From positions 64,001 through 85,586 of IMG/VR virus record IMGVR_UViG_3300032080_000003: DNA of 21,586 bases; one strand, written 5' to 3'. Below, in pieces: positions 12,935 to 20,228 of the stretch. Positions within the stretch are counted from its first letter, which is position 1; every line of letters begins with the position of its first letter. The position numbers and the translations under genes were made by a program. The notes under the pieces are model-generated. The model searched no databases. It worked only from the letters and a program-made list of their open reading frames with translations, and was not told the origin of the DNA. This stretch comes from a virus.

Positions 12935-13687
12935 TTAGTAACCAACAGCAAAAACAACATTAGCGCCAATTGTACCCCATGTTGAGGCTGGGTAGGCGTT
13001 GCAGAATATATTAGCCCCTTGACTGGTCTTATTTACAACTGAGACTTGAAATACACTAGTTGCGCTAGTGTCAGGAGTAAAATTTGCAGATATCACATCA
13101 TTTGGGAAAGGGGTTGGCCATACAATGGGGGTTGTTGAACCCGATGATGTCAATGAATTGAGGTTGAAGGAAACCCATTGAAGTATAAGCCCCCCGGGTA
13201 ATTTTTGAGTTCCTTGACCCTCACCAATAGTTTGATTTGTTCCGGTAAAAGCATTGGCTAGTTGTAAAGGACTTAGGAAAACATTATTAGCAGTGAGTGC
13301 GCGTGATTGTGCAGCAGTAGACACTTGTGTAGCATCTGACTGGCTTACAAATGCAGGCTCCCAGTAATTATTAGAAGTGTCGAGAACAGGGTTTTGATTT
13401 GTATTCGTCTGTTTAGCACGGTACACTACACCATTTGAACCCATGACCAGAGACTTACCACCACTGTTAGCAAATTGATACTCTGTTACAGGATCCCATA
13501 ACGCTACACCGTATTGATTTATGTGAGCGATAGACTTATCTTGCTTATTATCAATATAATTGAAATACTGTCGAGGTGGGATTTCAACTGCCCAACCCTG
13601 TGATATTTTTGTATCTGAGGGTGCTAGAATGTCTCCAGCTGCTGACCAAATTTTATTGATATCTACTGGTTTCGTAATTACAGGCAT
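12935..13687 (-). CDS. tail fibre protein with gp53-like C-terminal domain
   Basis: A 250-aa protein from ATG 13687 (AAGGAA upstream). Its N-terminal part, KIWSAAGDILAPSDTKISQGW then EIPPRQYFNYIDNKQDKSIAHINQYGVALWD (12-66), is a recurring particle-attachment domain of phage tail fibres. Residues 80-115 (LVMGSNGVVYRAK, then QNPVLDT) are a carbohydrate-binding-like insert. The C-terminal part from LPGGLILQWVSF (163-174) through VWPTPFPND to the final FAVGY resembles the gp53-like fibre tip domain (LPNGxIxQWG...FPxxF). Probably a short receptor-binding fibre. It is located 16 bases from each neighbouring fibre gene. Confidence 0.85.
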   Translation of the reverse strand: MPVITKPVDINKIWSAAGDILAPSDTKISQGWAVEIPPRQYFNYIDNKQDKSIAHINQYGVALWDPVTEYQFANSGGKSLVMGSNGVVYRAKQTNTNQNPVLDTSNNYWEPAFVSQSDATQVSTAAQSRALTANNVFLSPLQLANAFTGTNQTIGEGQGTQKLPGGLILQWVSFNLNSLTSSGSTTPIVWPTPFPNDVISANFTPDTSATSVFQVSVVNKTSQGANIFCNAYPASTWGTIGANVVFAVGY

Positions 13688-13703
13688 TTATTGATTTCCT
13701 TGT

Positions 13704-14720
13704 TTAGGCAAGTGGGTAATGCCCATTTATATAAAGAATGTTACCATCTGCAACTCCAATATCTCCACCTACATAGTCGATAGCCTGAGTTGCGGTAAGA
13801 GTAGATAAGATGCGTGCCAATCCTAGTTTATTTAAACTTCCCCTCTCATACACAGAGAGTGTATGACCTACACTTAAAGATGCGGCTGGAAGTGGAAGTG
13901 TTATTTGAGGTAGTGTTCCTGTACCCTTTGTTGTGATAGTTACTTCAATTTGTACATGACACATGCCAAATATAGATAGATACCTACCTGTGGCAGATAC
14001 ACTTGTGTATGAGTTCGTGGTGGCTGTAACTGTAGGCGTGAATGTTGTCCATGATCTTTTATTTGCAATCTCAGCTTGGACCATTGCTGAAGTGGCAAAC
14101 TGTGTTGTATTTGTACCTACAACAGGTGTCGGACCAGCCGGGACACCTGTAAATGTCGGTGAAGATAAAGAAGCCCTTGTGGTATCTGTGGGGTGAATGT
14201 GATCTTGTCTAGAAAATCTAGAACTGGAGCCTGCATTAGCAGATCCATTTATAATAGGGAGAGTAGATCCCGTCTGGCCCAGAACAAAAGCTGTAGTAGC
14301 AACTTGTGTTGTACTAGTGTCTTGGGCGGCAGTGGGTGCCAAAGGCACACCCGTGAATGTGGGACTAGACAGGTTAGCTTTTAAATTCAAGGCTGATTGT
14401 ACAGAACTTGAAATAGGCTTATTAACATCTGAAGTGTTGTCAACATTGGGTAGACCAACCATCTGTTTCGTAATACCTGAAACAGTCCCTGTAAATGTTG
14501 GTGAATTCAGGGGAGCTTTTAAATCTAGTTCAGAATCCGATAGATCAACCTTTTCTTTCAGGTATGCAGTTCTATTTGCTAGTTGTTGAACTGAAGCATT
14601 TAAGTAGCCGTATGTCACCGCACCCGATGAAAAAGCAGCTTGACCCCCTTGCAGAGGATCTTCTGTTGCAAGTTGGTAGATTGTAGGTTCATACACTACT
14701 GTTTCTGTTATATTAGTCAT
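13704..14720 (-). CDS. tail fibre protein with SPTFTG repeats
   Basis: A 338-aa fibre from ATG 14720 (GAGG upstream). It starts with an attachment domain (EPTIYQLATEDPLQGGQAAFSSG) and a short coiled coil (QQLANRTAYLKEKVD). The shaft holds three SPTFTG repeats (73-78, 119-124, 187-192), two of them followed by a TTQxATxAxV unit (137-146 and 205-214). It also has VGLPNVDNTSDVNKPIS (88-104) and a DHIHPTDTTRA element (173-183), all standard blocks of phage tail fibres. The C-terminal 120 residues (WTTFTPTVTAT... to INGHYPLA) are strand-rich and likely the receptor-binding tip. The VGLxNVDNTSD block is shared at DNA level with the tailspike. Confidence 0.87.
   Translation of the reverse strand: MTNITETVVYEPTIYQLATEDPLQGGQAAFSSGAVTYGYLNASVQQLANRTAYLKEKVDLSDSELDLKAPLNSPTFTGTVSGITKQMVGLPNVDNTSDVNKPISSSVQSALNLKANLSSPTFTGVPLAPTAAQDTSTTQVATTAFVLGQTGSTLPIINGSANAGSSSRFSRQDHIHPTDTTRASLSSPTFTGVPAGPTPVVGTNTTQFATSAMVQAEIANKRSWTTFTPTVTATTNSYTSVSATGRYLSIFGMCHVQIEVTITTKGTGTLPQITLPLPAASLSVGHTLSVYERGSLNKLGLARILSTLTATQAIDYVGGDIGVADGNILYINGHYPLA
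14419..14447. repeat. 29-bp near-identical repeat, copy in the fibre gene
   Basis: Partner of 12500-12528, about 1.9 kb away in the same orientation, with 27 of 29 bases identical. It encodes the NVDNTSDVNK part of the fibre shaft linker. Confidence 0.8.
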
Positions 14721-14727
14721 CTATACC

Positions 14728-15612
14728 TCAATATAATGTTGCAAATACACCGCCTGTGTTTACAAAGCCGGGGTAGGTCGCTGTTGGGTTTGCGCTAAGG
14801 CTGCCATCTGCCAAATAACTACCGTCTGCTATGTAGGACCAAACAGGTGTACCCATACCATAATTGGAATCTCCGTAGTAAAGACCATAGCCTAGACCAT
14901 ATCCATAAGTACCTGAGTAGTCACCAAAACCTTTTGCCCCTTCCATGCCCTCAAACCCGAAAAAATTCCCGGCTTGATATTCTCCATACCCAATCCCCAC
15001 TCCTACAGTTTTAGGAATAAGTCTTGATGGGTAGCCATCTGTTGAATTTATATACTGAAGTAAGCCTTTCTCAATATCTGTAAGCGGTCTACTAAAGAAT
15101 ACTGTAACGTTAGCGTTACCATTCTCACTGAGGAATGTGCCAGTTGTCCCAAAGATTAGGTTAACTACTTCAATGAATTCTTCTGGTGTAGAGTCTGTAG
15201 TATTCTTATAAATCTTAGCTCTGATGAACAGTCTGTAAGTCTCATCATCGAGCGTAATGTTGCCACCAATTGGACTACCAAAATCTAGAAACCTACTTCC
15301 AACAAGATTATTGCCCACTTCACCAAAGGAGCCAGCTTTCAATGCACCAACAAAACCAAAGAAAGTGTAAAGATCAGCATTAATCAATACTCGATCTTGA
15401 CCAACAATACGCCCAATTACATCGAGTTGAGCACCTGTAGCAGTGTCCAAGTCACGCATCTGTAGAAGTTGCTTGAATACTTCCTGAAGCTCTGTTTGTG
15501 CGTATATCAGAAGTTGCAAATACTTGTCGAAAATAATCTTATCTTTGAATTGTTCAGTCACCCTGCTGCGTGCAACTTCAAGATACTGTTGTTCCTCAAA
15601 CGGGATTAACAT
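14728..15612 (-). CDS. baseplate protein, DUF2612 type, with Gly/Tyr-rich tail
   Basis: A 294-aa protein from ATG 15612 (GAGGGG upstream). The N-terminal part has MRDLDTATGAQLDVIGRIVG and QDR (52-74), the hallmark LDxxTGxQLDxIGRIVGQxR of this tail/baseplate family, followed by LDDETYRLFIRAKIYKNTTDS (121-141) and EEFIEVVNLIF. Such proteins follow baseplate J in myophage baseplates and form the wedge periphery that holds fibres, which fits its place between baseplate J and the fibre genes. Residues about 204-255 are very rich in Gly and Tyr (GVGIGYGEYQAGNFFGFEGM; GTYGYGLGYGLYYGDSNYGM), then a YIADGSYLADGS duplication. The tail may be a fibre-docking or collar extension; that is inference. Confidence 0.85.
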   Translation of the reverse strand: MLIPFEEQQYLEVARSRVTEQFKDKIIFDKYLQLLIYAQTELQEVFKQLLQMRDLDTATGAQLDVIGRIVGQDRVLINADLYTFFGFVGALKAGSFGEVGNNLVGSRFLDFGSPIGGNITLDDETYRLFIRAKIYKNTTDSTPEEFIEVVNLIFGTTGTFLSENGNANVTVFFSRPLTDIEKGLLQYINSTDGYPSRLIPKTVGVGIGYGEYQAGNFFGFEGMEGAKGFGDYSGTYGYGLGYGLYYGDSNYGMGTPVWSYIADGSYLADGSLSANPTATYPGFVNTGGVFATLY

Positions 15613-15626
15613 GGCATTTACCCCTC

Positions 15627-17069
15627 TTAAGTATTTACAATAATATTAGCACTTGAGATGTTTGCAATCTGATCAAAGTCAATTACAATATTTCCTGTCC
15701 CTGTTGGACTAGGGCTTGTACCAATGAACAGAGAATCTACTTGATGACCCTGAACGGTGTTGATTGGTGTGTACAACCTACTATAGATAACATCATCTCC
15801 AATACCGAGATTGTCTGCAAAGTATTGAATAAGTGCTGTCTTAATAGTATCAGGTCCAGTCGCAGGAAAATCTGTATCCGTTGTAAGATTGATAGTGATA
15901 TAGATATTTACAGGATCAGGCCTTTCAAATCCAATACTATGAGCAAATCCTTGGCTATCAAAAATCACTACAGTGCTATCACCAAAGCTTCTAATCCCCA
16001 TTGGTTTATTTTCCCATATTCTGTTAGCAATATCTGAGCTTAGGCCACCAACAATAATAGGCATAAAGCTATGAGGTGGAACACCAAATTCATTTACAAC
16101 ATCAGTGTCATTCTCATAAATTCTAACTTCTTCAACACCATTTAGGTTAATCAAAGCGGAGTAAAGAGCTTCAATAATGTTACTAGCCCTTTCAAACTTG
16201 GTATCTCGAAATCTTAGGCGTAGCTCTTCATCAGTTTCACGACTACGACCTTCTGTAGCGGGTGTGATGTTAGTTACACTGTCCCAACCAAGCTGCGGTG
16301 TACTAATAGTTGTTAATGTTCCCGGTTCAGCACTTACAGGGCCAGCCACAGAGGAAACCACTTCACCAATCTTCTGAACTTTGGTAATGCCGAGGTTGGC
16401 TGTAGTTGAGAATGTGACAATAGCAAATTCATCTGTACGAACAACCATCAAGCTTGTACCAACAATTTGCGACATCAAAGTTGGATGACTTGCTGTGATG
16501 ACAGAGTTAAGACCAGCAAGGATAGATGCTTGTGTTGCACCAACTCCACTTGTATAATTGACGGAGTTGCTCGTAGAAATAGAGGAGTAAGTGATTGTGT
16601 ACAGTGTATTATCTGCCACCAAAAGGGGCGTTACAGTGATACCGGTGGCTGAGCTAGGGGATAAAGCTACAGGACTAATCAGCGTCCATTGTGAGCCATT
16701 TGTGGTGCTTGAAATAGTAAGACCAGAGGCTACAAGAGTGTTGTTGTCCCCTGTAAGAATAACTTGTGCTGTAGAGAATGTTTGCTCTTGTCTTGTGATA
16801 CCACCAAGAGCCACAAGATTATCAAGTGCAATACCTGTTGCAGAGTTAGGGTCAAAAGCTGCATAGTCTGCTTGAGCAACTTCCCACAGATCCGTGAGGC
16901 TAGGTGCAGTCAAGGCAATCAACCTGCCCAGTGCACTAGAATCACTTGTGTCTACTACGTCACCCGGTACCACTTGGTCTTGAAAGAGCGTTACTGCCTC
17001 TGCCCGTAAATCAGACAGGATTTCTGTCATTCTTTTTATAGCAAAGCCTTGGTCAGAAATACCCGCCAT
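15627..17069 (-). CDS. baseplate J-like wedge protein
   Basis: A 480-aa protein from ATG 17069 (AAAGGA upstream). It shows the Baseplate_J order: an N-terminal helical part ending SATGIALDNLVALGGITRQ (76-94), a strand-rich insert (100-230), then ITPATEGRSRETDEELRLRF (268-287) and NGVEEVRIYEN (310-320), followed by PHSFMPIIVGG and a C-terminal beta domain (PDPVNIYITINL). The family corresponds to P2 gpJ and T4 gp6, which form the wedge ring around the hub and drive sheath contraction. It is flanked by the gp25-like and DUF2612 wedge genes, as in other contractile baseplates. Confidence 0.93.
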   Translation of the reverse strand: MAGISDQGFAIKRMTEILSDLRAEAVTLFQDQVVPGDVVDTSDSSALGRLIALTAPSLTDLWEVAQADYAAFDPNSATGIALDNLVALGGITRQEQTFSTAQVILTGDNNTLVASGLTISSTTNGSQWTLISPVALSPSSATGITVTPLLVADNTLYTITYSSISTSNSVNYTSGVGATQASILAGLNSVITASHPTLMSQIVGTSLMVVRTDEFAIVTFSTTANLGITKVQKIGEVVSSVAGPVSAEPGTLTTISTPQLGWDSVTNITPATEGRSRETDEELRLRFRDTKFERASNIIEALYSALINLNGVEEVRIYENDTDVVNEFGVPPHSFMPIIVGGLSSDIANRIWENKPMGIRSFGDSTVVIFDSQGFAHSIGFERPDPVNIYITINLTTDTDFPATGPDTIKTALIQYFADNLGIGDDVIYSRLYTPINTVQGHQVDSLFIGTSPSPTGTGNIVIDFDQIANISSANIIVNT

Positions 17070-17079
17070 TTTATTTCCT

Positions 17080-17451
17080 TTAATTTACTGGGTTTATTGA
17101 GATGGGGGATGTAACCTCACCATTAACAACTTTAACTTTAAAGACAAGAGAGTATTGTCTATTCTGGAAAGTAGATTCAAAACTAACAATCTCCTTGACT
17201 CCAGTTTCTTCTAATATTTTTTGTTGGAATATTAAATCAATTCCAGACTTGGAAGCTTGTTTCTGTCCAAGCAACCTTTGCATGTATGGAACACCATATG
17301 TGGTGTCCATGAACCATTCCTCTTGAAATGTGAGGAGGCGAATCTTTAACCTTTGAGCTACTGTCTGTGTGAACGGCTGAGTAGTGTATTCTTTAGTTAA
17401 GGTTCCATTGTTCCACACTATATCGTGCTGATTACTCAGTAGAAAATCTAT
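17080..17451 (-). CDS. gp25-like baseplate wedge protein, probable AUA start
   Basis: The conserved body includes QTVAQRLKIRLLTF and EEWFMDTTYGVPYMQRLLG (about 48-66), typical of gp25/W and DUF2634-like wedge proteins. The first standard start codon is GTG at 17418, which gives 112 aa but has no ribosome binding site and cuts off part of the conserved N-terminus. The frame stays open upstream and reads DFLLSNQHDIVWNNG before the body, matching the family's usual xxDIxxxNGxL opening. AGGAAGG at 17464-17458 lies 6 bases before an ATA codon at 17451; starting there gives 123 aa. No ATG, GTG or TTG occurs in that frame between the spike stop and 17418; a CTG at 17439 lacks a ribosome binding site. 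Function in the wedge with baseplate J is well supported; the start is inferred. Confidence 0.85.
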   Translation of the reverse strand: MDFLLSNQHDIVWNNGTLTKEYTTQPFTQTVAQRLKIRLLTFQEEWFMDTTYGVPYMQRLLGQKQASKSGIDLIFQQKILEETGVKEIVSFESTFQNRQYSLVFKVKVVNGEVTSPISINPVN

Positions 17452-17457
17452 GATACA

Positions 17458-17464
17458 CCTTCCT
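17458..17464 (-). promoter_or_regulatory. strong ribosome binding site for the gp25-like gene
   Basis: AGGAAGG on the minus strand lies just after the stop of the spike gene (TAA at 17468-17466) and 6 bases before ATA 17451. ATC at 17454 is only 3 bases away. The GTG overlapping its end is out of frame and soon meets a stop. The site decides the start choice and points to a non-standard start codon. Confidence 0.65.
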
Positions 17465-17465
17465 A

Positions 17466-18200
17466 TTAATTACTTGGCGGTGGTGATTGACCGTGCTTGT
17501 GTGTGCTGAAGATAACTCCGTTGAAGGTTTGTACTCCAACCCCTGTATAATTACCCTGATGCGTAATCCCACCAATCCACAAAGTGTTCGCTACATCAAC
17601 AGTCATCTGCGGGCTGTTAAGATTGATGGCCTGACTTGCATTCACAGTAGCATTGGAACAGTTGATAGTGATAGGTTGATTGCTTGTATTAAGCTCAATA
17701 CTTCCATCAGCTTTAAGCCTTACTTCAACCTCTGTAGCTCCTAGATTAGCAAACATAACTGTGTCATTTGTATTGTGCGGAAGTACATGTTTCGCAGGAT
17801 TGTTTACAGCACTGCCGGGAGGTTGAATACCGGGATAAAATACGGCATCACCTTTATCCATCTTGGCAAAGTTTGTAGGCGTAGCTGGCCTACCGTTACC
17901 AGACTTCCAAGCTGTCATATCTCGCATAGAGAATACAGCCATCCCTGTGTCACCAGCTTTTATGGGGAAAGTCATGCCTGCTGTAGAGGACACAGGGAAA
18001 GCTACTGGAACACCAAGAATAGGAGGTCTTTCAGCTACAGTACCATCGGGAGTTTTTTGATTAATAGTGGGTTGAATATCCACCATTTGACCGGATAGAT
18101 TATCTCTTACAGCTACAACAATGCAAGGCATAGACGTATATAGATTATTCGCCTTGTCATCAAATACAGCACCTAGTAGTTCTTGAATATCAGCACTCAT
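17466..18200 (-). CDS. baseplate central spike, Gp138-type
   Basis: A 244-aa protein from ATG 18200, in an ATGA overlap with the hub gene. The N-terminal half (about 20-125: SMPCIVVAVRD, MVDIQPTINQKTPDG, PPILGVPVAFPVSS, FPIKAGDTGMAVFSMRDM) is the Gp138 N-terminal OB-fold domain known from phage phi92. Residues 135-232 are a strand-rich stalk (VEVRLKADGSIEL, ITINCSNATVNASQAINLNS). The tip reads FSTHKHGQSPPP with His234-x-His236, the motif that coordinates a metal ion at the point of phage and type VI spikes. It trimerises on the hub and pierces the outer membrane during contraction. Confidence 0.92.
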   Translation of the reverse strand: MSADIQELLGAVFDDKANNLYTSMPCIVVAVRDNLSGQMVDIQPTINQKTPDGTVAERPPILGVPVAFPVSSTAGMTFPIKAGDTGMAVFSMRDMTAWKSGNGRPATPTNFAKMDKGDAVFYPGIQPPGSAVNNPAKHVLPHNTNDTVMFANLGATEVEVRLKADGSIELNTSNQPITINCSNATVNASQAINLNSPQMTVDVANTLWIGGITHQGNYTGVGVQTFNGVIFSTHKHGQSPPPSN

Positions 18201-19087
18201 GACTTAACAACCTTCTCTATAGCAGAGCCTGTACACTCGGTATACCATGTGTTTTCTCTCCACCCACCAAAGTGCTTAAGCTTATCTACTTTGAAATACC
18301 CCTGAATCAAGGTGTCTTCAAGCTTTACAATGTCTCCAGCTTTAATATCAGGATTCAATAAAGACTTCCATATAACCCCCGGCTTTTTGGCTTTATCTTT
18401 TTTGGACTTTCTAACTTTAGCTGTTTCTCTGTAAGCTGTTTCAACTAAACCAGTTTCCTCAGATATTACGTATGCCGACTGAAAGTTTTCGGTGTTAGCT
18501 CTATCATTAGCATGTACATAAAGTACATCATCCTCGATCTGCCAGTCATATCCGTATTTACTACAAAACTCATCCAGAGATTCTTTAGGTGTCCCGCTCA
18601 TTGAATACCCGTAGAGAAGAGCTTGTTGTTTTTCTGGGATATTGAAAACTCCCCGCTCCGCTCCAAGTGTTGTAACAAACTCTTGTAAAGCGTCTTCTCT
18701 TGACTTCCCCGGGGCCACTAATTTGCTGACAAGGGTGTGATTTAACTGTGTATACTTACTACCCATCTGTAGCTGGGTGATAATATCAGTACCACTTTTC
18801 CTTGTTACAATATTAGTAACTTGTCCTTTGAATATCTGTTGAAATGTGCCTGTATCCTCATAACCCACAGAGAAGGAAGTGGTTGGGTAATCAGTATCAA
18901 GCAATGCAAGTGTTTGTGGATCTAGATTATAGATAGCAATGGCTGCTGAATTTGTACGATCCTTGTTATTACTACTCTTACTTATGTCAAAACTAACTTG
19001 AAGATCTTCGATCAGAACACCTTCACCAGTTTTGTAGTCGCCTACAATAAGCTGAAATATCCTATTTCTTTGTAGGCCAGTAATCAT
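18197..19087 (-). CDS. baseplate hub protein (gp27/gpD/gp44-like)
   Basis: A 296-aa protein from ATG 19087 (GGAG 8 bases upstream). The N-terminal half has strand-rich repeats (LIVGDYKTGEGVLIEDLQVSFD; AAIAIYNLDPQTLALL; IFKGQVTNIVTRKSG) typical of hub proteins. The middle ISP/EKQQALLYGYSMSGTPKESLDEFCSKYGYDWQIEDDVLYV region (about 150-192) is the folded domain common in late-control-type hub proteins (GxSxxxxLDxxxxxxGxxWxxxxxxLxV). The C-terminal part (NPDIKAGDIVKLED, GGWRENTWYTECTG) is conserved in this group. It forms the trimeric hub between tape measure/Dit-like protein and spike, and is coupled to the spike gene by an ATGA overlap. Confidence 0.88.
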   Translation of the reverse strand: MITGLQRNRIFQLIVGDYKTGEGVLIEDLQVSFDISKSSNNKDRTNSAAIAIYNLDPQTLALLDTDYPTTSFSVGYEDTGTFQQIFKGQVTNIVTRKSGTDIITQLQMGSKYTQLNHTLVSKLVAPGKSREDALQEFVTTLGAERGVFNIPEKQQALLYGYSMSGTPKESLDEFCSKYGYDWQIEDDVLYVHANDRANTENFQSAYVISEETGLVETAYRETAKVRKSKKDKAKKPGVIWKSLLNPDIKAGDIVKLEDTLIQGYFKVDKLKHFGGWRENTWYTECTGSAIEKVVKS

Positions 19088-19089
19088 AA

Positions 19090-19425
19090 TTAAACTCCAT
19101 CATCATATACATAGTACATTCTGTAATACTGATTTATTTTATCTGGGTATAAAGTATACGCATCAATAGTCTGAATCTCTGGGATATTTTCCATCCATAT
19201 CCAACCCGTTAGAGGGAAAAGAGCATAATCTTTAAACATTGGATAGTTAGGAACTAACCTTTCACCGAGAATAATTGGATTTCTTTCTGCATCATAAAGA
19301 GAGATGAAGTAGCCTTCGGCTCTTTCTACATAATAGAATTCTAAAATGTAAGAGGTTCCTTGGAGTGCTGTAGAGTATTCGTAATTAGCATCATCAAAAA
19401 GAGGTAGTTCAATATACTTTAACAT
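19090..19425 (-). CDS. baseplate plug protein, DUF6983/Pam3 gp18-like
   Basis: A 111-aa strand-rich protein beginning MLKYIELPLFDDANYEYSTA, then LQGTSYILEFYYVERAEGYFISLYDAERNPIILGERLVPNYPMF. This follows the xLPxxPxxxxxxxLxGxxYxLxxxYNxRxxxWxLxLxDxxGxxIxxG pattern of the small plug or cyanophage Pam3 baseplate protein family. In known baseplates the protein sits between hub and Dit-like protein, as its gene does here. It starts in a TAATG overlap with the Dit-like gene and ends 2 bases before the hub start. Confidence 0.82.
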   Translation of the reverse strand: MLKYIELPLFDDANYEYSTALQGTSYILEFYYVERAEGYFISLYDAERNPIILGERLVPNYPMFKDYALFPLTGWIWMENIPEIQTIDAYTLYPDKINQYYRMYYVYDDGV

Positions 19426-20213
19426 TATCTTGACAACTCCTCGGCGACATCTCTTTGTTTGTCAAGAGAGGGGCCTTTTTCTTCTGACACTTCATTTACT
19501 TCGGCAGGTTGTTTACCCTTAGAGACTTTACTTTCAGCTTTTTTCTTTAGTGATTGTGTAATCTGTTTCGGAATTAATACTTTCTTCAGGTAGGCAAAAG
19601 TAACCTGTTCAAAAGTAAGATCACAATAAAGACCTTCACCACTATTAGTATCTTCTTTGAAAACCATACTGGTAATTACAAGGTTATTTGTGATCCTTTT
19701 AAGAAGAGTCTTGTCATATTCAAAAAGACGGACGGTTTGAATATTAGGTACGGACTTTTGTTTTGCATCACTGTAAATAACACCAGACATGAGATTAATC
19801 ATGTAGTATTTTACAGTGCTCAACACTTGAAGTCTCTGACTGTCCATCACAACTTCAGGAGAAGTGTCTGCCAGAAACTGACCAATGCTGTCTGGAATAA
19901 ACTTTGTAAGAACGCTTTGGTCAGTGGAGTTTACCTGAACAGCATTAGGTGCTTCATTCACATTGTAAGGTGAGTTACCCACCAAGTCTTGGATAAGGTA
20001 ACTACCTTGAGAGATGTCAAAACCTGTTATAACAACAGATAGAGTGATGGTGGGGTTCTCACGAATGAAATGGTCTGATACAGATCCACCATTGGCAATG
20101 GGATGCTTTGTCACTTGACCCCTATAAGATTCAACGCTAGCCAACACTGCGTCAAACCAAATAAAACCACCACCATCTTCTGTATCTTCACCCCAGCGAA
20201 GTCCGAACGACAT
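19425..20213 (-). CDS. Dit-like tail protein
   Basis: A 262-aa protein from ATG 20213 (AAGGAG 7 bases upstream). The opening SFGLRWGEDTEDGGGFIWFDAVLASVESYRGQVTKHPIANGG, then HFIRENPTITLSVVITG, resembles the N-terminal domain of Dit-like proteins of myophages (two-layer beta sandwich making a ring at the tail-tube end). FCDLTFEQV-type strand VTSMVFKEDTNSGEGLYCDL, then TFEQVTFAYLKKV (about 190-220), ends the fold. The last 45 residues are a Lys/Glu-rich disordered tail (QSLKKKAESKVSKGKQPAEV). Located between tape measure and plug/hub, as expected for the tube-to-baseplate connector. Confidence 0.85.
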   Translation of the reverse strand: MSFGLRWGEDTEDGGGFIWFDAVLASVESYRGQVTKHPIANGGSVSDHFIRENPTITLSVVITGFDISQGSYLIQDLVGNSPYNVNEAPNAVQVNSTDQSVLTKFIPDSIGQFLADTSPEVVMDSQRLQVLSTVKYYMINLMSGVIYSDAKQKSVPNIQTVRLFEYDKTLLKRITNNLVITSMVFKEDTNSGEGLYCDLTFEQVTFAYLKKVLIPKQITQSLKKKAESKVSKGKQPAEVNEVSEEKGPSLDKQRDVAEELSR

Positions 20214-20228
20214 ACTAAACTCCTTGAG

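Noticed and set aside
16591-16866. Antisense frames inside baseplate J and other structural genes
   Set aside because: These are shadows of well-supported genes on the other strand, with no start signals of their own.
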